From: Euphorbia lathyris
Taxonomy: Eukaryota; Streptophyta; Magnoliopsida; Malpighiales; Euphorbiaceae
Reading direction: 5' to 3'
Assembly: GCF_963576675.1 (NCBI RefSeq)
Contig: NC_088911.1
Location: forward strand, 81,559,256 to 81,623,255
DNA: 64,000 nt
Positions 45,088 to 56,770 of this stretch are shown piece after piece. Made by a program: the position numbers and the translations under genes. Position 1 is the stretch's first letter; each line of letters begins with the position of its first letter. A model generated the notes under the pieces. It was given only the letters and a program-made list of their open reading frames with translations. It did not search any database and was not told the origin of the DNA.

Positions 45088-45669
45088 GAGTTAAGATGCA
45101 AAAATACCCCTAACGTTTTGGGCCAAGAGCAATTTTATCCCTGACGTCTAAAATGGTGCAATTTTACCCCTAACGTTGGAAGTCAAGAGCAATTTTACCC
45201 CTAACGTTGGAAGTCATGAGCAATTTTACCCCTAACGTTAATAAATTGGGTCGATTTGAGAAATAATTCATCAAACTGTCTTCTCGCTCATGAATCTTGT
45301 TATCTACACTTCATATGTGTGTTATTTTATCAGTAACAAATCACAAACATTCATTGGAATTTGAAAAAAATAAAAAAATATACTGTCTTTTTTGTACGGA
45401 TTAGATAAAAAAAAATTCTAAAAATCCACCGAATTTATAAATATTAATCTCAAATTCTATTATTAAATTATAAAAAATATGAAATCCTTTTTTTAGACGA
45501 ATTATTATGCAATTGGTGCAGAATAATGAATAAAAATATCTGTATTTTATAATAGTGTCTGAAATTGACCAAATTTATCAACGTTAGGGGTAAAATTGCA
45601 CCATTTTAGACGTTAGGGGTAAAATTGCTCCTAACCCAAAACGTTAGGGATATTTTTGCACCTTAACCC
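45088..45669. mobile_element. Mutator-like MITE, unit 7
   Basis: 582-bp copy. The right flank AAAAAAGAA (45670-45678) is intact, while the left one has lost two bases. Confidence 0.7.
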
Positions 45670-45678
45670 AAAAAAGAA

Positions 45679-46582
45679 TTATCATTTTTCTAAGAGCATG
45701 CCACATCATCAAAATCCCATCAAATCCAATTACCTTTTTTTTCTTACGATTAAACTCTTCCAATTCATACCTTTTGTTCTATAATATCACTAACAATTTT
45801 TACATTTAAAAAACAGTGTTCTGTTTGTAAGAGCATGCAACATCATCAAAATGGCATCTAAAATTCTCTTCTAATCTTCTTTCTGTTTCTGTTATTATAT
45901 GTAATATAGATTTCATGATTTATATAATCTGTACTTATATGTTGTTTGATAGAAATAAAAATTAAGTGCTGAAAAAATATAAAATTAAATACTGAATTTT
46001 AAATACCGAATATAAACAATTAGTTGATAATACAAACACACGTGAATTACCTTCAAAAAATCACATTTAAATTAAATAAGTGCTTAATTTTTAATTTAAA
46101 TGATTAGATGAGTTATCAAACAAGGTATTGGCCTAAAATTTCAATTGCGTTTAATAACCCTATGTTCTTATCTAATTGATTCAATAACCTGTCCAGTTAC
46201 ATTCAATATCTCCATAATCTCGTCTAATTGCATTGGATAACCCAAAAATTCAACTGTCCCGTGAACTTTCAAAATTTCCTAATTTGTTGTCTATTTATCA
46301 CATTCTTTTGATACGTGACGAGCATTTTGAGACATGACAGAGCGTGTCTTCCATTTTCAGCATGCAACAAATTTTATTAAGAATTATGAGGTTATTAGAT
46401 ACAATACGTGGGATCATTTGTAACTTTTAGAAATTCAGATGTTGCCCCTATACTCCAAAACTTTCCCTCCACTCTGAACTTTTTATTTGATGAGTCATAT
46501 CATCTGCACATAATAATTAAGATACTATATTTGCCATTTTATACAACTTAGCACATGACCTGTGTATGGTAACCAAATTAGC
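45679..46582. other. Upstream region of gene copy 7
   Basis: Homologous to the other upstream regions; no gene. The A-run near 45810 is changed to AAAAAACAGTG. Confidence 0.5.
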
Positions 46583-46589
46583 TATAAAT
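46583..46589 (+). promoter_or_regulatory. TATA box of gene copy 7
   Basis: TATAAAT, 83 bp before the ATG of the interrupted gene. Confidence 0.65.
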
Positions 46590-46665
46590 TACACCCCTCT
46601 TCTCTCTTGCCCTCTCTTCAGATTATCAAAAAAAGACACAAATTCAATTTTCAAACCCTGAATCT

Positions 46666-47047
46666 ATGGCTGGATATTGGTGGAATTCCAACAATCTTCC
46701 TACAAGCACGTACGCCGGCGCTCCACAAATCGCCTGTCGAATTTGTAACCAGGTTTTTGTGAGCACTGAAGCTTTTCTTCATCACATCGAAATTCACATG
46801 TCTACGGATCATGATGGTTCTTCTGTTTCTACCTCCAAAAGGATGCAGCAGCCACCACCGTCTCTTAATGCTTCCGGTGGTGGCTTGAGCCGTCTCTCCG
46901 ATCAAAGAAACAACTTCAGTTTTCCCATTCCAAATGTTTACAGTACTATGTTTAATCCGAATCCTAATCAGTTTATTCATCCCCGGGCAGCCCCAGACAT
47001 GTACTCTCCTTTTCCAACTGTGAGGAACAACTACGGGTTTGGGTCAC
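46666..47047 (+). pseudogene. C2H2/EAR gene copy 7, 5' part, interrupted by the gypsy element
   Basis: Codons 1-127 and one base of codon 128 are present with an intact finger (C24, C27, H40, H44) and the changes G5W, A56T, R58K and G79D. A Ty3/gypsy element then splits the frame; GTCAC (47043-47047) is the duplicated target. The frame reads 13 codons into the LTR and stops at 47086-47088, giving a possible 140-residue protein with the finger but no EAR motif. The 3' part lies at 56637-56770. Confidence 0.92.
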
Positions 47048-47449
47048 TGATAGGGGTCAAAAACCCCTATCTTTGGGTACGGTTTTAGGACGGTTTTTAG
47101 GTTTATTTGGCTAATAAGCGAGCAATTCTCGCATTTAAATGCTTTTGTGTGAGTTAGTTAGAAATTGGAAGCATTCTATTTACTTTTCGTCGTTTAGGCT
47201 CGTTTTGTGATCAATTTAGGCAAATACGGCCGAAATAACACGCATAATAGAATTCCGTTATCTTTTGAAGCTAATTGGTCCGTCAAAAGTCGCACCAAAC
47301 GAAGCGTTTGCTCAAAATAAGCGATTGACGGATCAATTCGGCTTTTGGACTAATGTTTTCTGGAGTTTTTATGCGTGTGCAGGTGTAAGTTCAGACGAAA
47401 AAGGGTTTGGAAGTCATCCGGTACGGATCGAGCGCGCTTCGGGCGAAAA

Positions 47450-47646
47450 CGCTCGGCGAGCAGGGCCCCCGGGGACATTTCTGCTCGCCGAGCAGGCTAT
47501 GCCTGCTCGCCGAGCAGGCCCCTGGTGGCCTGCTCGGCGAGCAGGAGCCTGCTCGCCGAGCAGGCCACCAGGTGCCTGCTCGGCGAGCAGGGGCTGCTCG
47601 TCGCAATCCTGCTCGGCGAGCAGCCTTTCCTGCTCGGCGAGCAGAC
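47450..47646. repeat. Cluster of 15-bp palindromes in the 5' LTR
   Basis: CTGCTCG(G/C)CGAGCAG, an almost perfect palindrome, occurs about eight times with one further degenerate copy, separated by short GC-rich linkers. The 3' LTR has about five plus a degenerate one (55448-55573), which accounts for the 67-bp length difference. Apparent ARRAG-repeat reading frames in all phases are by-products of this palindrome. Confidence 0.85.
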
Positions 47647-47761
47647 CTGCGGGAATTGGTCAAAAAGACCAATTCCGCCCCCACGAAGCCACGTTCGGCC
47701 CCACGTCTTCCTACACCAACAAGGACACGAAATTAGGTCAAAACGAGGCCCGAGACGCGTC

Positions 47762-47769
47762 TATAAATA
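47762..47769 (+). promoter_or_regulatory. TATA box in the gypsy 5' LTR
   Basis: TATAAATA in a GC-to-AT transition about 715 bp into the LTR; the matching site in the 3' LTR is 55691-55698. It is the probable start of the genomic transcript, inferred from position. Confidence 0.6.
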
Positions 47770-48708
47770 GAAATTTTCAATTGTAAATTAGATATCTTTT
47801 ACTTTTGTAATTAGCTTAGCTTCCACCTTGAGAAATCCTCTCCACCTCCTCTATAACCTTCAAACCTCCATTGAAGACACCTCCGAAGCTCCATTCACCG
47901 AGGATTACTCAAGCTCCATCCTTAAATCCTAGAAAGACGCCTGCATTGGTAGACAGGTTCCCTGAAAGGGATTTTTCTTCTTTTATATTCTGTCTAGCCT
48001 CTGATACATGCTATGAATTCTAGATTTATTGTAACTTCGTGACAATTCCTTCATCTTTGATATATAATATAGATTTTGTTTATTCAACTGTTTTGATGTT
48101 TTAATCTTTGTCTTACGCTTTGTCTGATTGGTTTAACTCATTCGATAATCCCAAAATTAGGTTGGCACATATTGCGAGCTGAATCTGACCTAGTCAGTGC
48201 CTATAGGATTGACGACCCTATAGAAGATTAAGCCCAAATTACTGAGCCTTAGAGCTAGTTTCGGCCTTACAAGGGAATCACGAACTAGGGACTTTAGGAG
48301 GATAGGTCGGGTTAATCGCCTTGGACATAAGCGACTTAGTTTCAATTCAATTGCTTAAACACTCTATCATTGTTATCATCGTATTCCTTCATGTTCATTC
48401 AGTCTGATTGCTTTGGTAAAAGATCAATTAGGGGTAGAGTAATTTAGTTAGGCTTAGAATAACTTAGCTAGAATTAGATAACTTAATTAGAATTAGTGTA
48501 ATTCAACCTAGGAGTAGATTAATTAAACAAAACCAAACTCAAAACCCCCCTAAGCCTAGATAACATCCGAGACTTAGTAATTCGGTACTTGCAGAAATAA
48601 ATCCTGTGGACGATAACCTGGACTTAACCCCAGAAATTTATTACTTGATAACGACGGGGTACACTTATCCCTTAGATCGGGTTCTTCACGGAATCCGCAT
48701 CAAGTATT

Positions 48709-48726
48709 TGGCGCCGTTGCCGGGGA
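48709..48726 (+). other. Primer-binding site of the gypsy element (Asp tRNA)
   Basis: TGGCGCCGTTGCCGGGGA lies six bases after the 5' LTR and is complementary to the 3' end of plant Asp tRNA. The same 18 bases occur again at 48776-48793, 67 bp downstream, each preceded by a similar CAAGT(A/T)TT context. Confidence 0.9.
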
Positions 48727-49038
48727 TTGTAGATTAATTCTATAAATACCCGACAACCGCCAATAATCAAGTTTTTGGCGCCGTTGCCGGGGATTTATTT
48801 CTTCTGCCAATATCGAACCAAAGGTTGATTTGTTAGTTTAGGCATTCATTGTGAATATCTTTGTTTATATCGTTTATACTTGTTGATATATGATTTCTTT
48901 ATACGTTTCTATACTTGTTCATATCTGTATACTGTTACTTATCAACTTTTTTTTTTTTTTAGATATCATTCATATTTGTATAGATATATATACTTGTTGA
49001 TATACTATTACTTAAATTAGATCGTTCTTCCAGCAATT

Positions 49039-52000
49039 ATGGACAACAGAGCATCAAACTCGTGCATGAACGATCTCAACACAAAAATGGACTTCCTGGT
49101 GGCTTCATGCAACCAAAATAACCAACCAAGGATACCATTCTGCGAGAGATGCGGCCAGAATCACCCCGGTAGGGTATGCCATATCAACTATTACGTACCT
49201 AGAGGTGAGAATGTAAGTTATTTGGGTAATCATCAAAGGTATAATTCTGAACCCTCAACTTACAACTACTACGATCAGGAGCATACACGATATCCACCGG
49301 CGCCCTACGTGGCACCTATGGATACCCTTCCGTGTCCTCATTCTAACTCTGATTTTTATGGCAGGCAAACAGGGTACTCAGAAGGAATAATGACTCTCCT
49401 AAAAGAGATATCCGTCCGACTGGCAGCCAACGAGGAGGCATGCAGGACCCTGAGTGACCAACTCGCCACAATCAGACAAGAAGAAAGGGAATGCCATGAG
49501 GCGTTCCTCTTGCAAGAAGAGGCGGCTCAAACCATCGCCCTAAGGAGCGGCAAGGAAGTGGATACACTCGTGGCATCTCCATCGCAAATACCTCTGTCAC
49601 CTCAGGTAAGTAGGGAACCGGAAGTGGTAAGCAACCCCGGTCCCGCATCTGAAACTTCAGCCTCTGAAAAAGCTGTAGAAAAAGTGGTTAGGCCTTATAC
49701 ACCAAAACTGCCATTCCCTCAGAAGCAGAAAAAGGCCAACCTAGATAAGAAATTTGCCCGGTTCTCGAAAATCCTTAGTAGATTAGAAATAAACATTCCA
49801 TTAATGGAAGCACTAGAGGAGATGCCGAACTATGCAAAATTTCTTAAAGACATGTTGTCGAAAAAGAAAAAGTTTGGGGAAAACGAGATAGTGGCTTTAA
49901 CAGAACAATGCTCGGCCATAATCACCCATAAATTACCCCCCAAGCTTAAAGATCAAGGGAGCTTTACCATCCCGTGTAAGATAGGCAACATGCACATAGA
50001 TAGGGCATTATGTGATTTAGGAGCAAGTATTAATCTTATGCCTCTATCAATTTTCAGGAAATTGGGGCTCGGAGAACCTAAACCAACAAACATGACACTG
50101 CAACTAGCGGATCGATCAATTGCACGGCCTAGAGGCATAGTTGAAGATGTGCTTGTAAAGGTGGACAAACTGATCTTCCCGGTCGATTTTGTGGTCCTCG
50201 ACATGGAAGAAGATGACTCCGTCCCCATTCTCCTCGGGAGACCGTTTCTCGCAACCGGTAGGACACTAATAGACGTCCATGGAGGTAAATTGGTCCTAAG
50301 GGTGCAGGACGAAGAGGTAACATTTAACGTTTATGAATCTATGAAATTTCCTCAAGAACGCTCCAAAAGTTGTAACTTTGTGGATGCACTTATAGATGAA
50401 TGTGTTGAGGAAGTTGATCTCGATATAAGAAATGCCTCTTTAGAACTCGGTCTAGGTGGTGAGACATGTGAAAACTCAAGTGAGCCATTTGAAGATCTCC
50501 CACCTGAAAAATGTTATTGGGTTAAGGGTAGAAAAGAGGACCTTGATCGTGAGATCAAACCTAAACCTAAGACCTCGTTGGAGGAACCTCCAAAATTGGA
50601 GCTTAAACCCTTGCCCAACAACCTGAAATATGTTTTTCTTCAACCTCCCACAGATTTACCCGTTATTATTTCTTCTTTGTTGACAGTTGAACAGGAAGAA
50701 AAATTGGTGGAGGTGCTGATGGAACATAAAGGAGCCTTTGGATGGTCAATCCACGACATCAAAGGTATCGACCCCAAAATATGCACACATAGAATTTTTC
50801 TTGAGGAGGAGATCAAGCCATCTGCCCAACCTCAACGACGGCTCAACCCTAACATGAAAGAGGTGGTAAAAGTCGAGGTTATAAAACTCCTCGACGCATG
50901 TATCATCTTTCCAATTTCTGATAGTCAATGGGTAAGCCCGGTTCAATGTGTGCCCAAAAAAGGGGGAACAACAGTAATGGAAAATGAAAAAGGAGAATCA
51001 ATCCCAACTAGAAAGGTTACGGGTTGGCGTGTATGCATAGATTATAGGAAATTAAACGAGGCCACCCGTAAAGACCACTTTCCCTTACCATTTATTGATC
51101 AAATGTTGGAACGATTGGCAGGGCACAAATTTTTCTGCACCTTAGATGGGCTATCTGGCTATATGCAAATCCCTGTGGACCCTTTGGATCAAGAGAAAAC
51201 AACATTCACTTGCCCCTATGGGACTTTTGCATATAGACGGATGCCTTTCGGATTATGTAATGCCCCTGCCACGTTCCAACGTTGTATGATGGCTATGTTT
51301 TCTGACATGATCGAGGAGTTCCTAGAAATTTTCATGGATGATTTTAATGTTGTAGGACCTACTTTCGACCAATGTCTTGAAAACTTGGACCGAGTCTTAG
51401 AACGTTGTGAAGACAAGAACTTGGCACTTAATTGGGAAAAGTGCCAGTTCATGGTCCAAAACTGCATAGTATTAGGACACAAGGTGTCGGGGAAGGGGAT
51501 CGAGGTCGATCCGGCAAAAATTGAGGTGATTGAAAAACTGCCACCTCCTACTAATGTGAAATTAGTTAGGAGCTTTTTAGGACACGCGGGGTTTTATAGA
51601 CGATTTATAAAAGACTTTTCAAAAATCACTAAACCCCTCACTCAATTATTGCTAAAAGATGCTGATTTTAATTTCAATGAAGAATGTATGCTTGCATTTA
51701 AATTGCTGAAAAAGAAATTAATTGAAGCACCCATTATGGTAAGCCCGGATTGGTCCCTTCCCTTTGAGTTAATGTGCGATGCTAGTGATCTGGCTGTAGG
51801 AGCCTGTCTTGGGCAGAGGGTGGATAAACTTTTTCGCCCAATGTTCTATGCTAGCAAAACCTTAAATGATGCGCAACAGAATTATTCAATAACTGAAAAG
51901 GAATTGCTAGCCGTAGTATTTGCCTTTGACAAATTCAGATCTTATTTGGTGTTATCTAAGGTAATTGTTTTTACTGACCATGCAGCCCTGAGATATCTGA

Positions 52001-53487
52001 TGAGCAAACAGGATGCAAAACCTAGGCTGATCCGTTGGATCTTACTACTCCAAGAATTTGACATCGAGATCAGAGACAAGAAAGGGGTAGAAAACGTGAT
52101 AGCGGACCATCTATCCAGGTTAGAGTCAGATCAGCAATCCTTAGAGCATGGGGCAATAAAGGAAGTATTCCCGGATGAAACACTATATTCGGTAAAAACT
52201 CTCCCCTGGTTTGCAGACATCGCGAACTACAAAGTCGGTAACATTCTTCCTCTTGATTTAGATGCAAATAAAAGACGTAAGTTTTTGTTTGAAAGCAAAC
52301 AATATTTTTGGGAAGAGCCCTATTTATTTCGATTCTGCACTGATGGCATGATTAGGAGATGTGTACCTGAGGAAGAGGTAGAGTCAGTGATTAACATGTG
52401 CCACTCTAGGGAACCAGGCGGCCACTTCGGGCCAGATAGGACAGTGGCTAAAATTCTCCAAAGTGGACTTTGGTGGCCACAAATGCATCGTAATGTCAAT
52501 AATTATATTAAATATTGTGATGCATGTCAGAGAGTAGGGAATATTTCTAGGGGAAATGAAATGCTTCAACAAGGCATACTCGTCTGTGAGCTATTTGACG
52601 TTTGGGGCATAGACTTTATGGGACCTTTCCCTATGTCACACACCAACCAATACATTCTTGTTGCGGTTGATTATGTCTCTAAATGGGTAGAGGCCGAAGC
52701 CCTACCCACAAACGATGCTCGAGTAGTGATAAAATTCCTGAAAAAGAATATCTTTACCAGATTTGGTACACCCCGGACTATCATTAGCGATGGGGGATCC
52801 CATTTCTGCAATAAGCAGTTTGACACATTGCTCCAAAAGTATGGCGTAGCCCATAGGGTCGCAACACCTTACCACCCTCAGACAAGTGGTCAGGTAGAAG
52901 TGTCAAACAGAGAGCTAAAACGCATTCTTGAGAAAACGGTAGGGAATGCTAGAAAAGATTGGAGTCTTAAACTGGACGATGCTCTCTGGGCATATCGGAC
53001 AGCATTCAAAACTCCCATAGGAATGTCCCCCTACCGTCTGGTTTTTGGGAAATCTTGCCACTTGCCTGTTGAATTAGAGCACAAAGCTTATTGGGCGCTA
53101 AAATTTCTAAACTTTGACCCTAAACTTTCAGGTGATCTACGGTTAACACAACTGCACGAACTGGATGAGCTCCGATATAACTCTTACGAGAATGCCAAAT
53201 TGTACAAAGAACGAACCAAGCGGGTGCACGATAAAAAGGTACAGCGGAAAACCTTCCAAAAAGGCGACCAAGTGCTACTCTATAACTCCCGATTGAGATT
53301 CTTCCCAGGCAAGCTCAAGAGTAGATGGTATGGACCATTTTCAGTTCTTGACGCACATCCCTCCGGTATGGTTGAGATCATGTTGAAAGATGGAACCACC
53401 CAAAAAGTTAATGGACACCGACTTAAACTTTATCTCGGTAAAGACACTTCGGGTGTCCAAATCCTCCGGCTTCAAGATGATCAGTAA
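49039..53487 (+). CDS. Gypsy gag-pol polyprotein (Athila-like), intact frame, short Gag
   Basis: 1482 residues in one frame. A zinc-knuckle-like C35-X2-C38-X3-H42-X4-C47 lies almost at the start; the usual long Gag capsid domain before it is missing. ALRSGKE and a charged region follow. Protease active site D326-L-G-A-S; reverse transcriptase with DYRKLN at 668-673 and FMDD at 765-768; RNase H with CDAS from 913 and TDHAAL; integrase HHCC (H1122, H1129, C1160, C1163) and catalytic D1192, D1251, E1287 with D,35,E spacing. The C-terminus has the GPF-type integrase tail and no chromodomain. The catalytic residues look intact, but loss of the capsid part suggests dependence on another element for particles. 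Confidence 0.93.
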   Translation: MDNRASNSCMNDLNTKMDFLVASCNQNNQPRIPFCERCGQNHPGRVCHINYYVPRGENVSYLGNHQRYNSEPSTYNYYDQEHTRYPPAPYVAPMDTLPCPHSNSDFYGRQTGYSEGIMTLLKEISVRLAANEEACRTLSDQLATIRQEERECHEAFLLQEEAAQTIALRSGKEVDTLVASPSQIPLSPQVSREPEVVSNPGPASETSASEKAVEKVVRPYTPKLPFPQKQKKANLDKKFARFSKILSRLEINIPLMEALEEMPNYAKFLKDMLSKKKKFGENEIVALTEQCSAIITHKLPPKLKDQGSFTIPCKIGNMHIDRALCDLGASINLMPLSIFRKLGLGEPKPTNMTLQLADRSIARPRGIVEDVLVKVDKLIFPVDFVVLDMEEDDSVPILLGRPFLATGRTLIDVHGGKLVLRVQDEEVTFNVYESMKFPQERSKSCNFVDALIDECVEEVDLDIRNASLELGLGGETCENSSEPFEDLPPEKCYWVKGRKEDLDREIKPKPKTSLEEPPKLELKPLPNNLKYVFLQPPTDLPVIISSLLTVEQEEKLVEVLMEHKGAFGWSIHDIKGIDPKICTHRIFLEEEIKPSAQPQRRLNPNMKEVVKVEVIKLLDACIIFPISDSQWVSPVQCVPKKGGTTVMENEKGESIPTRKVTGWRVCIDYRKLNEATRKDHFPLPFIDQMLERLAGHKFFCTLDGLSGYMQIPVDPLDQEKTTFTCPYGTFAYRRMPFGLCNAPATFQRCMMAMFSDMIEEFLEIFMDDFNVVGPTFDQCLENLDRVLERCEDKNLALNWEKCQFMVQNCIVLGHKVSGKGIEVDPAKIEVIEKLPPPTNVKLVRSFLGHAGFYRRFIKDFSKITKPLTQLLLKDADFNFNEECMLAFKLLKKKLIEAPIMVSPDWSLPFELMCDASDLAVGACLGQRVDKLFRPMFYASKTLNDAQQNYSITEKELLAVVFAFDKFRSYLVLSKVIVFTDHAALRYLMSKQDAKPRLIRWILLLQEFDIEIRDKKGVENVIADHLSRLESDQQSLEHGAIKEVFPDETLYSVKTLPWFADIANYKVGNILPLDLDANKRRKFLFESKQYFWEEPYLFRFCTDGMIRRCVPEEEVESVINMCHSREPGGHFGPDRTVAKILQSGLWWPQMHRNVNNYIKYCDACQRVGNISRGNEMLQQGILVCELFDVWGIDFMGPFPMSHTNQYILVAVDYVSKWVEAEALPTNDARVVIKFLKKNIFTRFGTPRTIISDGGSHFCNKQFDTLLQKYGVAHRVATPYHPQTSGQVEVSNRELKRILEKTVGNARKDWSLKLDDALWAYRTAFKTPIGMSPYRLVFGKSCHLPVELEHKAYWALKFLNFDPKLSGDLRLTQLHELDELRYNSYENAKLYKERTKRVHDKKVQRKTFQKGDQVLLYNSRLRFFPGKLKSRWYGPFSVLDAHPSGMVEIMLKDGTTQKVNGHRLKLYLGKDTSGVQILRLQDDQ

Positions 53488-55043
53488 GTTGTCTTCTCCA
53501 CCCTAACTTTTTACACTCATATTTCCTGACCTATAATGCAATGTTGGAACTTATTGCATATTTTAAGTGTGAGGAGGAGGGGTAGACAAACTTACAAAAA
53601 TTGTATAAATTTTTGTTGCGTCGTGTCTAGTTTAGGTTTGCGTTTTGGCGTTTTATTATGTTTTTGCATGTTTAGGACCTAAAACCGTGAACCTCCTTCG
53701 AATCTAAACTTCGTTATTTGTCTTTGAGGGCTGAGAACCGAATCTAAAATTGCATGACAACTAGTTTAGGCGTAGGACACAACTCTTGTATCTGTAAAAG
53801 CATGAGCTACAGTTTGCATTTAGACCCTACTTTTGAAGAAATGCTAAAATCATTACTTAGGTAGATAACTTAAGAATTGAAGGCATGTAATATTAAACTT
53901 GAGTTTGGGGAAAACTAGTAAACACAAAATTGAAACCCAAAGAATTGTGAGTTGAATTTGAGCCTAAGAGCGAACATCAAAAAGCTCTTTTTCTTGACAT
54001 TTTTGTGTGAATGCTTTGACTTGTGGAAGATTACAGATTTTGCACCTAATACTGTGTTGAACCTACATGCAATGATTTGAGATGATAAACGATGAATCAG
54101 CCTCATTAGAATTAACCTTTTCTTTACCTTGTTTTTCTTTTTCATCCACTCTAGGAAGCCCCTTTGAGCCGACATTTTTGTAGTTTGTAGATTTTTCTTT
54201 CGTTCTAACCCGTTTTTGCGAACCACAACTTGGTTCGCTACTTAACCTTTGTTTTTGCAAAGCTCAAATTGAGCCTTTGTTTTTCTCTAGCGCTTTATCG
54301 TTGTTTATGGCATTATAGTAGCAAGCCAAAAGGATAAGAAGTGAATGAGCATCACTATCCCAAAAGAAAAAAAAAAAAAAAAGAGAAGAAGAAAAACAGA
54401 AAAAGAAAAAGAAAAGAAAAGAGACGAACAAAAGGGAAGAACTCCATTCCCTAGTTCTTAGAAAAATCAAAAATGTCTCAAAGAAAACATCCCAAAAAGA
54501 AAACAATAAGGGACGAATAAAAAGCTCAATCATTTCATATTTGCTAAAGCCATTTAAACTTTGTTGTTGTAGCGCTAGAACACTTAACCTTTGTTGTACC
54601 TTTAACCCTCTAACCACATTACAACCCCAATTAGAGGCTGTTTTTGATATCATCAGAGTCATATAGCATAGTAGAGGAACTCGGATGAACGTTCAAAATC
54701 AACGTAATCCTAAGCAAGAATATAAGCCGAGAGTAAACACTTTAGCCACCAAAATTGTGTGAATGAGTGAACTACCTATGGTGAGGTGTTTTACTTAGCG
54801 ATCCCCTCAAGCTCGTTCAATTGAACATGTGTTCCTTTACTTAAAACTATGACCTATTGTAATTGAAATGCGGCTTTTGGATATCGTGTCTCTACTTTGT
54901 ATTTCCGAATGCATGTAATTACAGATGCTCGAAATTGTGTCAAGCACCTAGTCAAACTGGGAAGTTTTCTAGCTTGCTTGTGATGGCGGGTTTAGTTTTT
55001 TAGTTTACTTGGGGACAAGTAAAGTTTTAAGTGCGAGGAGGTT
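53488..55043 (+). other. Gypsy 3' non-coding region with two polypurine-like tracts
   Basis: About 1.55 kb between the pol stop and the 3' LTR. AAGTGCGAGGAGG (55029-55041) abuts the LTR and is the polypurine tract. A near copy, AAGTGTGAGGAGGAGGGG, lies at 53565-53582. A purine-rich A/G tract spans about 54360-54430. Open frames on the minus strand here (up to 132 codons) arise from low-complexity sequence and look unrelated to known proteins. A long non-coding tail after pol is usual in this group. Confidence 0.65.
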
Positions 55044-56631
55044 TGATAGGGGTCAAAAACCCCTATCTTTGGGTACGGTTTTAGGACGGTTTTTAGGTTT
55101 ATTTGGCTAATAAGCGAGCAATTCTCGCATTTAAATGCTTTTGTGTGAGTTAGTTAGAAATTGGAAGCATTCTATTTACTTTTCGTCGTTTAGGCTCGTT
55201 TTGTGATCAATTTAGGCAAATACGGCCGAAATAACACGCATAATAGAATTCCGTTATCTTTTGAAGCTAATTGGTCCGTCAAAAGTCGCACCAAACGAAG
55301 CGTTTGCTCAAAATAAGCGATTGACGGATCAATTCGGCTTTTGGACTAATGTTTTCTGGAGTTTTTATGCGTGTGCAGGTGTAAGTTCAGACGAAAAAGG
55401 GTTTGGAAGTCATCCGGTACGGATCGAGCGCGCTTCGGGCGAAAACGCTCGGCGAGCAGGGCCCCCGGGGCCATTTCTGATCGCCGAGCAGGCTATGCCT
55501 GCTCGCCGAGCAGGCCACCAGGCGCCTGCTCAGCGAGCAGGGGCTGCTCGTCGCAATCCTGCTCGGCGAGCAGACCTGCGGGAATTGGTCAAAAAGACCA
55601 ATTCCGCCCCCACGAAGCCACGTTCGGCCCCACGTCTTCCTACACCAACAAGGACACGAAATTAGGTCAAAACGAGGCCCGAGACGCGTCTATAAATAGA
55701 AATTTTCAATTGTAAATTAGATATCTTTTACTTTTGTAATTAGCTTAGCTTCCACCTTGAGAAATCCTCTCCACCTCCTCCATAACCTTCAAACCTCCAT
55801 TGAAGACACCTCCGAAGCTCCATTCACCGAGGATTACTCAAGCTCCATCCTTAAATCCTAGAAAGACGCCTGCATTGGTAGACAGGTTCCCTGAAAGGGA
55901 TTTTTCTTCTTTTATATTCTGTCTAGCCTCTGATACATGCTATGAATTCTAGGTTTATTGTAACTTCGTGACAATTCCTTCATCTTTGATATATAATATA
56001 GATTTTGTTTATTCAACTGTTTTGATGTTTTAATCTTTGTCTTACGCTTTGTCTGATTGGTTTAACTCATTCGATAATCCCAAAATTAGGTTGGCACATA
56101 TTGCGAGCTGAATCTGACCTAGTCAGTGCCTATAGGATTGACGACCCTATAGAAGATTAAGCCCAAATTACTGAGCCTTAGAGCTAGTTTCGGCCTTACA
56201 AGGGAATCACGAACTAGGGACTTTAGGAGGATAGGTCGGGTTAATCGCCTTGGACACAAGCGACTTAGTTTCAATTCAATTGCTTAAACACTCTATCATT
56301 GTTATCATCGTATTCCTTCATGTTCATTCAGTCTGATTGCTTTGGTAAAAGATCAATTAGGGGTAGAGTAATTTAGTTAGGCTTAGAATAACTTAGCTAG
56401 AATTAGATAACTTAATTAGAATTAGTGAAATTCAACCTAGGAGTAGATTAATTAAACAAAACCAAACTCAAAACCCCCCTAAGCCTAGATAACATCCGAG
56501 ACTTAGTAATTCGGTACTTGCAGAAATAAATCCTGTGGACGATAACCTGGACTTAACCCCAGAAATTTATTACTTGATAACGACGGGGTACACTTATCCC
56601 TTAGATCGGGTTCTTCACGGAATCCGCATCA
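55044..56631 (+). repeat. 3' LTR of the gypsy element
   Basis: 1588 bp, matching the 5' LTR apart from fewer palindromes and about eight substitutions (for example near 55783, 55953 and 56257). Confidence 0.93.
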
Positions 56632-56636
56632 GTCAC

Positions 56637-56770
56637 AAAGTTTCCCTATCCCTTTTCAGGCTCCGAGGAAATTCACCCAGCCATTTCTTCAGCAGCTGGA
56701 GAAACCCTTGATCCCTATTTCTGATTCTGATTCTGAGTTTGAAGTGCTAGACTTGAACTTGAAGCTGTAG
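56637..56770 (+). pseudogene. C2H2/EAR gene copy 7, 3' part
   Basis: Remainder of codon 128 to the stop, including G133P, the acidic stretch and LDLNLKL. Together with 46666-47047 it makes exactly 516 bp, so no bases were lost on insertion apart from the duplicated GTCAC. It has no promoter of its own except possible read-out from the gypsy 3' LTR immediately upstream. Confidence 0.92.

Larger units (their letters stand above)
47048..48702 (+). repeat. 5' LTR of the gypsy element
   Basis: 1655 bp, TGATAGGGG...CCGCATCA. It opens with a perfect hairpin, GATAGGGGT-CAAAA-ACCCCTATC (47049-47071). A second perfect hairpin, GGAATTGGTC-AAAAA-GACCAATTCC, is at 47652-47676, and TATAAATA at 47762-47769 is the likely promoter TATA box. 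Confidence 0.93.
47048..56631 (+). mobile_element. Ty3/gypsy retrotransposon, Athila-like, inserted in gene copy 7
   Basis: A 9584-bp element flanked by GTCAC (47043-47047, 56632-56636). LTRs of 1655 and 1588 bp differ by a copy-number change in a palindrome cluster and about eight substitutions by eye, so insertion was recent. The primer site matches Asp tRNA, and one uninterrupted frame has the gypsy order (protease, reverse transcriptase, RNase H, integrase) without a chromodomain. The Asp-tRNA primer site, long LTRs and lack of chromodomain fit the Athila/Tat group. Confidence 0.95.

Noticed and set aside
47265..47786. Ala/Arg/Gly-rich frames of up to 173 codons in all phases of the gypsy LTR
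   Set aside because: They are produced by translation of the GC-rich palindrome cluster.
54264..54662. 132-codon minus-strand frame in the gypsy 3' region
   Set aside because: It runs through a low-complexity purine tract (Phe/Ser-rich product) and has no known domain; an antisense accessory gene cannot be supported.
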